NCBI GenBank assembly: GCA_013003065.1
Contig: JABDLI010000320.1
Coordinates: 1 to 59,028, forward strand
Direction: 5' to 3'
DNA: 59,028 bases
From: Phycisphaerales bacterium
GTDB taxonomy: Bacteria > Planctomycetota > Phycisphaerae > Phycisphaerales > SM1A02
The notes under the pieces are model-generated. The model saw only the letters and a list, made by a program, of their open reading frames with translations. It had not been told where the DNA came from and did no database searches. Position numbers and translations under genes: made by a program. Within the stretch, counting starts at the first letter, position 1. Each line of letters starts with the position of its first letter. This document shows, piece after piece, positions 18,635 through 29,025 of the stretch.

Positions 18635-18704
18635 GCCGCGTCAGGCCGCGTCTGGCCGTATCAAGCCGCGTCTGGCCGTATCAGGCCGTATCAGGCTGCG
18701 TCGA
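18635..18704. repeat. 10-bp tandem array, seven units
   Basis: Seven consecutive 10-base units follow the pattern GCCGYRTCWR (for example GCCGCGTCTG and GCCGTATCAG). The array fills the gap between two convergent genes and runs through the stop codon (18691-18693) of the zinc-ribbon gene, so its last units encode the end of that protein. Several units are identical, suggesting recent slippage. Confidence 0.85.
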
Positions 18705-19203
18705 GCAGACAGTTGATCACCGCATTGACGAACGCGAACCGCGATCCGGAGAACACGGCGTTCGTCTGCGTTGCCATCCGCTGACGCTCGGCTTCGAGGG
18801 CCCCGGCGATCGCCTGGATCTGACGCGGCGCGTCATCCTTCCAGCGTTCGGTGAGGATCTGCGCCCGCTCCAGCTCCTCGCGGTCGAGCCAGAGCCCCCC
18901 GCAGCTGGGGCAGCGATCCACCATGATGCCCGTGTCGCCGGCGTAGTTCAGCACGGACATCGGCGTGACGCAGCCGGGGCAGATGAGCTCACGCTCCGCG
19001 CCTCGCGGCGGGGCGGTGAAGCTCGGGCGACAGTGCATGAGCGTGTCACGCAGCTCCGCCGGAAACCGCTCCTCCCGCGTGCGGACGATGTGGGCCATCG
19101 ACTCGGCGGCGACGAACTCCCCGCCGCACTCGTCGCACGAATGAATCGGAACGCCTTCGTAGACGATCTCGGTCATGATCTGCTGGTCGTGGGGACACTG
19201 CAT
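18691..19203 (-). CDS. TFIIB-type zinc-ribbon protein
   Basis: A 170-residue soluble protein with two zinc-ribbon units. The first is CPHDQ (Cys3) with CDEC at 23-26. The second, ICPGC ... CPSCGGLWLDREEL, fits the zf-TFIIB family closely. The first ribbon seems to have Cys-x-His in place of a Cys pair. A helical C-terminal region (ALEAERQRMATQTNAVF) ends just inside the 10-bp tandem array, so its last residues may vary between strains. Bacterial zf-TFIIB proteins have no agreed function. The gene lies between the array and a hexanucleotide array upstream, and appears monocistronic. Confidence 0.8.
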   Translation of the reverse strand: MQCPHDQQIMTEIVYEGVPIHSCDECGGEFVAAESMAHIVRTREERFPAELRDTLMHCRPSFTAPPRGAERELICPGCVTPMSVLNYAGDTGIMVDRCPSCGGLWLDREELERAQILTERWKDDAPRQIQAIAGALEAERQRMATQTNAVFSGSRFAFVNAVINCLLDAA

Positions 19204-19320
19204 GCACGAGCTCCTTCTCGGGGGTGCATCGGTCGATTCGCCGGCGACCTGAGATGAGCGCGGCGGGTGCGGGATTCGATTGCGTTTCTCGGACGGTGAT
19301 GGGTCCGGATGCGCGTGCGG

Positions 19321-19536
19321 CGGGCACGGACGCGGTCGCGGAAACGGTCGCGGACCCGGGCACGGTCGCGGGCACGGACCCGGACGCGGACGCGGACACG
19401 GTCGCGGGCACGGACGCGGACCCGGACACGGTCGCGGGCACGGACCCGGGCACGGTCGCGGACCCGGGCACGGTCGCGGACGCGGACCCGGTCGCGGACG
19501 CGGACCCGGACACGGACCCGGACCCGGCCGCGGATC
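19321..19536. repeat. Hexanucleotide array CGGNCN, 36 units
   Basis: Thirty-six contiguous 6-base units, each beginning CGG and nearly all fitting CGG[A/T/G]C[G/C/A]. Two units near the ends deviate (CGGAAA, CGGATC). The array ends eight bases from the nrnA stop codon and occupies most of the 341-base gap between nrnA and the zinc-ribbon gene. All frames read as simple repeats (Gly-His-Arg, Thr-Arg-Ser or Asp-Pro types), and I see no ribosome-binding site, so I treat it as non-coding. The remaining ~115 bases of the gap next to the zinc-ribbon gene hold nothing I recognise beyond its promoter space. Confidence 0.9.
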
Positions 19537-19544
19537 CGCCTCCC

Positions 19545-20573
19545 CTACCCCATCACCCGATCATGCTCGACCAGCTCCCGCACCCGCCGCCGGGCCGCGT
19601 CGATTCCGATCCGCAGCGTCGCCCCCGCCGCGAACACGTGGCCGCCACCGCCGATCAACGCGGCGAGCCGATTGACATCCGTCTCCTCCGCCGGCTCGCC
19701 GTCCCGGGGCGGCTTGCCGCGAAGCGAGACTTTCGTCTTCGACGCTTCCAGCTCCACCAGCAGAATCGAGATGCGGACGGTGCCGACCACCATCGGGCGG
19801 TTGACGATGCCGGTGAGCAGGTCGTGCGATCCCCCGGTTGCCTCGAAGTCGGCGCGTCGCAGCGTCATGATCGCGACCGAGCCGCTGCGCGCGTACTCGA
19901 GCGATGCGAGGGCGCGGGCTTCCAGCCCCAGCCGCGGCGGGCGGTACGTCTCCTCGATCAGCTGGTAGAGCCGGGTCTTGTCGACTCCGCACCCCAGCAG
20001 CCGCGCGGCGACCGCGAAGGCCTCCGCGCCGGCGTTGGAGAAGCGGAACCAGCCCGTGTCCGTCGCGAGACCGACGAAGAGCGGCTCGGCGATGCCGCCG
20101 GGACCGCCCGTGAGCTCGATGCCCAGCTCGTCGAACAGCGGCACCAGCATCATCGTGGCCGACGCTGCGGCCGGATCGACCAGACGCATCGCGGCGACTT
20201 CCTCGCCCTGCGTGTGGTGATCGATGCCGACGACGTTGGCCTGGTGAGCGCGGAGCCAGTCGACGAGCGGCTCGAGCTGGCCGTAGGCGCCGGTGTCCGT
20301 CACGATGACGAGATCGTGATCGTCGCCGGGCGGATCGTGCTCGACGCGGCGGTACTGGGTCGCGCCGGCCACGACGAGCAACGCCTCCTCGATCGATCCC
20401 ATCAGGTAGATCTCGGCCTCCTTGCCCAACGCCGTCAGCCCCCGCTGCAACGCCAGCACGGAGCCCATCCCGTCGCCATCCGGACGTCGGTGGGTGAGCA
20501 GCGCGATCCGCTCGGCCGACCGGATCCTGGCGGCGATCTCCGGCACCGTCGCGTTGGAGGAGTAGTCGCTCAT
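19545..20573 (-). CDS. nrnA: DHH phosphoesterase, NrnA-like oligoribonuclease / pAp phosphatase
   Basis: A 342-residue DHH/DHHA1 protein of normal length. The N-terminal motif is THRRPDGDGMGS (His28, Asp32, Asp34), then VTDTG, the signature GIDHH with DHH at 118-120, GLATDTGWFRFSNA, and the DHHA1 motif GGGGHVFAAG at 308-317. All metal-binding residues appear intact. NrnA-type enzymes degrade short RNAs and dephosphorylate pAp. The start overlaps the ribF stop in an ATGA arrangement, giving a ribF-nrnA pair; this neighbourhood is common where rbfA-truB-ribF clusters occur. The hexanucleotide array begins immediately after the stop. Confidence 0.92.
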   Translation of the reverse strand: MSDYSSNATVPEIAARIRSAERIALLTHRRPDGDGMGSVLALQRGLTALGKEAEIYLMGSIEEALLVVAGATQYRRVEHDPPGDDHDLVIVTDTGAYGQLEPLVDWLRAHQANVVGIDHHTQGEEVAAMRLVDPAAASATMMLVPLFDELGIELTGGPGGIAEPLFVGLATDTGWFRFSNAGAEAFAVAARLLGCGVDKTRLYQLIEETYRPPRLGLEARALASLEYARSGSVAIMTLRRADFEATGGSHDLLTGIVNRPMVVGTVRISILLVELEASKTKVSLRGKPPRDGEPAEETDVNRLAALIGGGGHVFAAGATLRIGIDAARRRVRELVEHDRVMG

Positions 20574-21481
20574 GCCACCGTCGCCTCGCGGGTTGCCGTG
20601 GTTGCGGCGACGTCACGGTGGAGCTGCGCGACGAGCGTGTCGGTGTCGTCGTACCGAATCTGGCCACGCAGCCAGACGCTCAGTCGCACGCGGATCGTCC
20701 ACCCGTAGTCGTCGACCGGTCCGTCGTAGCCGACGAGGTGCGCTTCACAGACCCGCGGGTGCGTTCCGTAGGTCGGCTTCGTCCCCACGCTGACGGCCGC
20801 CGGCCAGGTTCGGTCCCCGCGTGTCGCGAAGCCGGCGTAGATGCCGTCACCGGGAAGCAGCTGCTCGCCCACCTCGAGGTTGGCGGTCGGGAAGCCGATC
20901 GTGCGACCCCGCCGATCGCCGGACACCACGGTCCCGGTCAGCTCGTAGTCGCGTCCGAGAACGTTCGCCGCGTCACGCACTCGACCACGAGCGAGCAGCC
21001 AGCGTGTGATCGTGCTGCTGGCGGGCACGACGTGCTGATCGTCGAGGGCGACCTCGACCGCGTCGAGCGCGATCGTCTCGAAGCCGTGGCGCCCGCCCAG
21101 GCTCTCGAGCGTCTCGATCGATCCCGCGCGATCGCGACCAAACCGGAAATCGCGACCCTCGACGATCGCGACCGGACGGTGCTCGACCACGATCTCGTCG
21201 ACGAACGCCTCGGGGGTCTGGCGAAGCCGCTCGGGGGTCGGGGGCACCCGCACCACGGTGTCGGCGCCGGCCTCGCCGAGGAGCCTGACGCGATCGGCGA
21301 AGTGGGTCAGCCGGGGCGGAACCGCCTCGGGACGAAGCACGGTCAGCGGGTGGGGGTCGAAGCACAGCACCACGACCCGGCCCTCGTCCCCAACGGCGTC
21401 ACGCGCGGCCGAAAGCAGGGCGGCGTGCCCGCGGTGAACGCCGTCGAAGTTGCCGATGGTGAGGGCGGTCTGGCGGGGCAT
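20570..21481 (-). CDS. ribF: Bifunctional riboflavin kinase / FAD synthetase
   Basis: From MPRQTALTIGNFDGVHRGH the product has 303 residues, the usual RibF length. The N-terminal FAD synthetase domain shows TIGNFDGVHRGH (8-19), CFDPHP and GRDFRFGRDRAG. The C-terminal flavokinase domain shows GRTIGFPTANL, GDGIYAG and SVGTKPTYG. It phosphorylates riboflavin to FMN and then adenylates it to FAD. The longer open frame upstream is rejected because the FAD synthetase domain normally starts within about ten residues of the N-terminus. It is coupled to nrnA downstream and diverges from the glutamate dehydrogenase gene. Confidence 0.95.
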   Translation of the reverse strand: MPRQTALTIGNFDGVHRGHAALLSAARDAVGDEGRVVVLCFDPHPLTVLRPEAVPPRLTHFADRVRLLGEAGADTVVRVPPTPERLRQTPEAFVDEIVVEHRPVAIVEGRDFRFGRDRAGSIETLESLGGRHGFETIALDAVEVALDDQHVVPASSTITRWLLARGRVRDAANVLGRDYELTGTVVSGDRRGRTIGFPTANLEVGEQLLPGDGIYAGFATRGDRTWPAAVSVGTKPTYGTHPRVCEAHLVGYDGPVDDYGWTIRVRLSVWLRGQIRYDDTDTLVAQLHRDVAATTATREATVA

Positions 21482-21575
21482 CGGACGACCACCATACCAC
21501 TCCTCCCGGGACCCCGCGCGGCTTCCTCGCCACGCTGCGTGGGCGGGTGCGGAAAGTTCCGCGTCCCGCGATTTG

Positions 21576-24557
<2,982 letters not shown>

Positions 24558-24564
24558 CCCCACG

Positions 24565-26208
24565 ATGAGCATGCGGTTCGCGGCCTTCGCCGTCGTCCTC
24601 GGCGCCCTCCCGGCATCGGTCGCGGCGGGACAGGACGTGCCCACGGCGGCCGTCGTCGACGTCCCGGCCCGACCCGAGGCGGTCACCGTCTACCTCGGTC
24701 GCGCTGCGGTCACCCGCACGGCCCAGGTGTCGCTGCCGACCGGTCTCCACGCGTTGCGTTTCACGGCACTGCCGAAATCGGTGACGCCGCAGACCCTCCA
24801 GGCGCGGGTCCGCGGGCCGGCCCGGGTGCTCGGCGTCGACGAGCTGGTGGCCACGGAGGCGAGCACCTCCTCCCCACGCGTGCGGGAGCTCGACCGGATC
24901 ATCGCCGGCCTCGAGGTCGCGCTCGCCGATGTCGAGGGCGAACACGCGATCATCACCGCCGAAGAGCGGCTGGTGGACGCCGTCGGCGTCCGCGTGTCCG
25001 CCGACGCCACTGCCACCGGCGGCACCGACCGGCTCGATCTCGACCGCGTGCGGGAGCAGCTCGCGTTCGTCCGCACCGAACGCGAGCGGTTGCTCGCCGC
25101 CCGTCGAACGCTCGATGAGCGGGGCCGGACGCTGCAGGCGGATCTCGATAACCGGCGGGCGGAGCGGGAGGCGATCGCCGGAAGCGGCGGAGAGCATCGC
25201 GTCGCGGTGGTCACCGTGGCCGTCTCCTCGGCGGCGGCGATCGAGGTCGACCTCAGCTATCTCGTGACCGACGCGACGTGGGAGCCGGCGTACAACTTCC
25301 GCGCCGATCCGGGGGGAGGTGGGGTCGTCCTCGAGTACGACGCGATGATCACGCAACGCACGGGAGAGGACTGGGCCAACGTCGCGCTCACGCTGTCGAC
25401 CGCACAGCCGACGCAGGTCACGCATCCGCCGGATCTCGAGCCGTGGTTCGTCGATCTGATCGAACGGCAGCCACCGGGTCGAGCCACCGCCACCGCCGTG
25501 CCGCGGCTGGCCGCGGGCGTCGAGGAATTGAGCCAGGATGCAGCCGTGACCGGCGCCGGTCCGTCGATCACCTTCGATCTCCCCCGTCGCGTGACCGTGG
25601 CCAGCGAACGGCAGCGTCGTCACCGCACCCGCATCGCGACCATCCAGACGCAGCCCCGCTTTCAACACGTCGCGACCCCGGTCATCGGCGCCGCGGTGTA
25701 CGTCCGCGGCACCGTGGCCAACACGAGCGCTTACCAGCTTCTGCCCGGCACGGCGTCGATCTTCGTCGGCCAGGACTACGTCGGCCCCACCCGCCTCGAC
25801 GCCGTCGCCCCCGGTGCCGAGTTCGAGCTGTACTTCGGCGTCGACCGCCTCGTGACCGCGGCACGCGACCGCGTCCTCCGCGAGACCACGCGGACCGGAC
25901 TCCTCGGCGGCGGTCTCCGCACGAGCAGCGTCTACCGCATCGAGATCGACAACCACGCCGGCAAGACGATTCTGCTGGAGCTGTGGGATCGCATCCCGGT
26001 CGCCCGCTCCGATCAGATCGCGGTCGAGCTCATCGACCTGACCTATCCGCTCGACACCGACGAGGAGTACCTCGACGCGGAGCGTCGGAACGGCTTGCTC
26101 CGCTGGACCCTCAGCGTCCCGCCGACCGGCGCGAGCCCGTTCGTCGTCGAGTTCGAGGTGCGGGTGACGCACGCCAAAGAGGTCGACGTGACACCGCTGC
26201 CGGAGTGA
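24565..26208 (+). CDS. DUF4139 (MuiA-like) secreted protein
   Basis: A 547-residue protein starting MSMRFAAFAVVLGALP, with a signal peptide ending near residue 23 and GGGAG-like spacing before the ATG. The N-terminal domain (VTVYLGRAAVTRTAQVSLP, about 36-105) is DUF4140-like. A charged helical hairpin spans about 110-205. The C-terminal domain (VDLSYLVTDATWEPAYNFRA onward) is DUF4139, ending with a beta-rich region and ETTRTGLLGG. The family includes proteins named mucoidy inhibitor MuiA, but its biochemical role is unsettled. The gene follows the dehydrogenase by seven bases, with no obvious functional link. Confidence 0.85.
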   Translation: MSMRFAAFAVVLGALPASVAAGQDVPTAAVVDVPARPEAVTVYLGRAAVTRTAQVSLPTGLHALRFTALPKSVTPQTLQARVRGPARVLGVDELVATEASTSSPRVRELDRIIAGLEVALADVEGEHAIITAEERLVDAVGVRVSADATATGGTDRLDLDRVREQLAFVRTERERLLAARRTLDERGRTLQADLDNRRAEREAIAGSGGEHRVAVVTVAVSSAAAIEVDLSYLVTDATWEPAYNFRADPGGGGVVLEYDAMITQRTGEDWANVALTLSTAQPTQVTHPPDLEPWFVDLIERQPPGRATATAVPRLAAGVEELSQDAAVTGAGPSITFDLPRRVTVASERQRRHRTRIATIQTQPRFQHVATPVIGAAVYVRGTVANTSAYQLLPGTASIFVGQDYVGPTRLDAVAPGAEFELYFGVDRLVTAARDRVLRETTRTGLLGGGLRTSSVYRIEIDNHAGKTILLELWDRIPVARSDQIAVELIDLTYPLDTDEEYLDAERRNGLLRWTLSVPPTGASPFVVEFEVRVTHAKEVDVTPLPE

Positions 26209-26225
26209 GATCTCGTTCTCGGGTT

Positions 26226-26337
26226 GGTGCCACGGACAGCGAAGCGTCCGTGCCGTCAGCGCCCATTGCGGTGGGGTGTCTGGCTCCCCCGCGCGACGGG
26301 CGACGCACGGCACGGACGCTTCGCTGTCCGTGGCACC
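26226..26337. repeat. 112-bp palindromic element, complete copy
   Basis: Two 31-base arms (26226-26256 and 26307-26337) are perfect inverted complements around a 50-base centre. Each arm can also fold alone, with CACGGAC pairing to GTCCGTG around an eight-base loop. The element is thus a pair of inverted hairpin units, like a REP doublet. It lies in the 355-base gap between two convergent genes. Apart from this copy and the next, that gap holds only unremarkable sequence at 26441-26563. Confidence 0.92.
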
Positions 26338-26340
26338 GTT

Positions 26341-26440
26341 GTGCCTGCGTCCGTGCCGTCAGCGTGCATTGCGGTGGGGTGTCTGACTCCCCTGCGCGAC
26401 GGGCGACGCACGGCACGGACGCTTCGCTGTCCGTGGCACC
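26341..26440. repeat. 112-bp palindromic element, second copy with shortened left arm
   Basis: This copy follows the first after three bases, in the same orientation. The centre and right arm (26410-26440) match the complete copy almost exactly. The left arm has lost the part that forms its own hairpin: GTGCC joins through one T to GCGTCCGTGCCGT. Tandem copies with an internal deletion suggest duplication followed by loss of one small hairpin. Confidence 0.88.
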
Positions 26441-26563
26441 AGTACTTTGGGGGCACCAGAAGCTCCGACGCGCACCGACCTCGCGCGCGAGACGCTCACC
26501 TACTCACGCGAAAGACCCCCGCCCGCACGCAAACACCCGCGTCCGTGCCCGCGTCCCCGCCGG

Positions 26564-28048
26564 TCACGCGCCGTCCGCTCGACCCGCCTCCTCCGCCTCC
26601 GACTGCATGATGTCGTCCCCTTCCTCGGGAGTGCGGGATTCCTTGGCCTGCTGCTGGATGTCCGCAACCTCGCTCCGCAAGTCGCCCTCCGCCTCCGTCA
26701 CCTCGTCGTCGTCTTCGGTGGACGCGGCGGGCGTCGGAGGGGCGGGCGTCGCCGCCACGCCGGCGTCCGGCTCGGGCAACATCCGCACGGGCACGGCCTG
26801 CGGGAAGATGACCTCGCGTGCTTCGTCCGGCAGTGAGATTCCCGCCTCCTCGTACGCGCGCACGATCAGCCGCATGAGCGACGAACGCACCTTCAGCAGG
26901 CTGTGCTCGTGCCCGTCGATCCAGAACCACATCCGCAGGACGATCGTGGCCGCTCCCAGCTGCTCCACCAGAACCACGGGCTCCGGCGTGTCGAGCACGG
27001 CCGAATGCTTCTGGAGAACGTCCATGGCGATCCCCTGCGCATCGGAGATGCTCGCGTCGTAGCCGACGCCGACGGAAAAGCCGGCGCGGACCTTCGGGTT
27101 GGCGGTGAGGTTGCGGATCGTGTTCTTGTAGACGGTCGCGTTGGCGATCTGGATGTGGTTGCCGTCGAAGTCCATGAGCACCGTGCCGCGGGTCGTCACC
27201 TTCTGGACCACCCCGGTGTGGCCGTCGACCTCGATCGTGTCGCCGAGGCGGAACGGCCGCTGCACGCTGATGAGCACGCTGGCCAGGAAGTTCTCGGCAA
27301 TGTCCCGGAACGCGAAGCCGACCACCAGGCCGACGAGACCCGTCCCCCCCGCCAGGGTGACGGCGATTCGCGTCAAGCCGGTGATCCGCAGGAAGAGGTA
27401 CACGCCGACGAGCGCGATCGCGACGAAGAGCAGCTTGCCGATGACGTTCCGAACCAAGTCGCTCTGCACACGCCGGCCGAGCTGACGATCGGCGATCCGC
27501 ACCAGGATCCGCGCGAGGAGCAACGTGCCGACGAAGACGGCGAGCCCGACCAGGAGAAGCGGCGCCGCCTGGATGAATTGCTGCCAGAGCGTGCGAATCT
27601 CACGCAGGGCCGGCCGCACGGTCCAGATGGGGCCGCTCTCGACCTCGATGTTGTTGACCACCGCGACGACATCCTCGGTCTTGCGGGCAAGCTCCCCGGC
27701 CCAGTCGCGGTTGGCGGCGTCATCCGTGCGTCCGGTCAGGAACGCCACGCCATCCCGGACCTCCACCCCGGGAGAGCGGAACCGCTCGGTCGCATCCAGG
27801 ATTCGACGCAGCCGGGCCTCGATGGCCTCGTCGGAGGTGAGGGCGGCCACGTCGACGGTCTGGGCCGTCGTGGTGAGGGCGGTCTCCTCGACGGCCTCAG
27901 GCGGATCCGCAACGGCGGATCCGCCCTGCCCCCACGCCCGATCCGCGTGGGCCGCGGCGAACATGATGAGGAGCGTGAGCGCGACCGCACGGATCGGGGC
28001 GACACGCCCCCATGCGCACACGCTGCCGGCCCGCATCTCCTGCCTCAT
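26564..28048 (-). CDS. MscS family mechanosensitive channel with N-terminal BON domain
   Basis: The product has 494 residues. An AGAGG sequence precedes the chosen ATG. A signal-like segment spans 20-40. Residues 72-137 form a BON domain (ARLRRILDATERFRSPGVEV, then DGVAFLTGRTDD and VVAVVNNIEV). Membrane segments lie at about 160-182, 203-221 and 226-250. The MscS pore helix and beta domain follow (GLVVGFAFRDIAENFLASVL, RPFRLGDTIEVDGHTGVVQK, TTRGTVL). The acidic C-terminal tail is disordered. The channel releases solutes on osmotic downshift. The BON domain would be periplasmic and may bind envelope or phospholipid. A triple-BON protein is encoded divergently 94 bases away. Confidence 0.88.
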   Translation of the reverse strand: MRQEMRAGSVCAWGRVAPIRAVALTLLIMFAAAHADRAWGQGGSAVADPPEAVEETALTTTAQTVDVAALTSDEAIEARLRRILDATERFRSPGVEVRDGVAFLTGRTDDAANRDWAGELARKTEDVVAVVNNIEVESGPIWTVRPALREIRTLWQQFIQAAPLLLVGLAVFVGTLLLARILVRIADRQLGRRVQSDLVRNVIGKLLFVAIALVGVYLFLRITGLTRIAVTLAGGTGLVGLVVGFAFRDIAENFLASVLISVQRPFRLGDTIEVDGHTGVVQKVTTRGTVLMDFDGNHIQIANATVYKNTIRNLTANPKVRAGFSVGVGYDASISDAQGIAMDVLQKHSAVLDTPEPVVLVEQLGAATIVLRMWFWIDGHEHSLLKVRSSLMRLIVRAYEEAGISLPDEAREVIFPQAVPVRMLPEPDAGVAATPAPPTPAASTEDDDEVTEAEGDLRSEVADIQQQAKESRTPEEGDDIMQSEAEEAGRADGA

Positions 28049-28142
28049 CGCGACCTCTCCATGAGCGCCCCCCTTTTTCGACCGAAGGCTATGGTAACGC
28101 GCGATTCGACACCGACATCCACCCGCCAAAGGAGCGAATTTC

Positions 28143-28805
28143 GTGCATGACGTGAAGACGACGACCGACCAACTGTTGTGCGACCAGGTCGAGCGAGCGT
28201 TGCGGCGGGACGAGCGGCTCTCCTCGCAACCGCTGGAGATCGCGGTCGAGGATGGCGTGGTGCATCTCACCGGCTCGGTGCAGAGCTACCGCCGCAAGCT
28301 CGCCGCGCACGAGATCGCCTCCTCGTTCGACGCGTGCCGCGACGTCATCAACGAGCTCGCGGTCTCACCCGTGATCGTGCCCGACCAGCAGGTCGCCGAC
28401 AGCGTGCGGGCGGCGCTCGATGCCCACGCGGACATCACGCGCGAGACGATCACCGTGACCGCTCGCAACGGCGTGGTCACGCTCGGCGGCCACGCCCACG
28501 CTCCCTGGGAACGAATGACGGCACAGGACGTCGCGATGGCGTGCCGGGGGGTGCGCGACGTCGACAACCAGATCCTCGTCGATCGCTCCACGACGGAGAA
28601 GGACGAGAACCTCGCCTCGGACATCCTGGACGCCTTGCGTGTCGGCCGCGGGCTCTCGGATGCGGATCTGCACGTCGCCGTCAACGAAGCGGCCATCGTC
28701 CTCAGCGGAAGCGTCCGGACGCTCGGGCAGAAGCAAACCGCGGACGCCATCGCCCGCCGCTTTCGGCCTTGGATCGTGCGGAATGAGATTCGTGTGACGG
28801 GTTGA
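28143..28805 (+). CDS. Triple BON domain protein
   Basis: A 220-residue protein starting with GTG, supported by AAAGGAG eight bases upstream. It consists almost wholly of three BON domains (about 8-75, 82-150 and 155-219). Each has the pattern of an amphipathic helix followed by a beta turn such as VEDGVVHLTGSV, ARNGVVTLGGHA and VNEAAIVLSGSV. I see no signal peptide, so it may be cytoplasmic, unlike OsmY-type proteins. BON domains bind phospholipid and are associated with osmotic stress. The divergent gene is an MscS channel that also carries a BON domain, so co-regulation is plausible. Confidence 0.87.
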   Translation: MHDVKTTTDQLLCDQVERALRRDERLSSQPLEIAVEDGVVHLTGSVQSYRRKLAAHEIASSFDACRDVINELAVSPVIVPDQQVADSVRAALDAHADITRETITVTARNGVVTLGGHAHAPWERMTAQDVAMACRGVRDVDNQILVDRSTTEKDENLASDILDALRVGRGLSDADLHVAVNEAAIVLSGSVRTLGQKQTADAIARRFRPWIVRNEIRVTG

Positions 28806-28835
28806 GGGTTGGGGCGGGTGGGGAGTCCGGGCCCG

Positions 28836-29021
28836 CGTCCGCGTCCGTGACCGTGACCGCGTCCGTGTCCGCGTCCGTGCCCGCGACCGCGTCCGTGACC
28901 GCGTCCGTGACCGCGTCCGCGCCCGCGTCCGTGACCGCGTCCGTGCCCGTGACCGCGTCCGTGCCCGTGCCCGTGTCCGTGTCCGTGCCCGCGTCCGTGA
29001 CCGCGTCCGCGACCGCTTCCG
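28836..29021. repeat. Hexanucleotide array, 31 units, complement of CGGNCN
   Basis: Thirty-one contiguous units of [C/T]G[T/A/C]CCG (the last is CTTCCG). On the other strand these read CGGNCN, the same family as the array at 19321-19536. The array ends four bases before the metH stop codon, in the 220-base gap where the triple-BON gene and metH converge. Reading frames through it are simple Ser/Val/Thr/Ala repeats without a start signal, so I call it non-coding. Confidence 0.9.
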
Positions 29022-29025
29022 TGCC

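Noticed and set aside
19280-19968. Open frames encoding Gly-His-Arg or Thr-Arg-Ser repeats across the hexanucleotide array
   Set aside because: Several frames stay open at once because the unit is six bases. None has a ribosome-binding site, and they run antisense into the nrnA gene.
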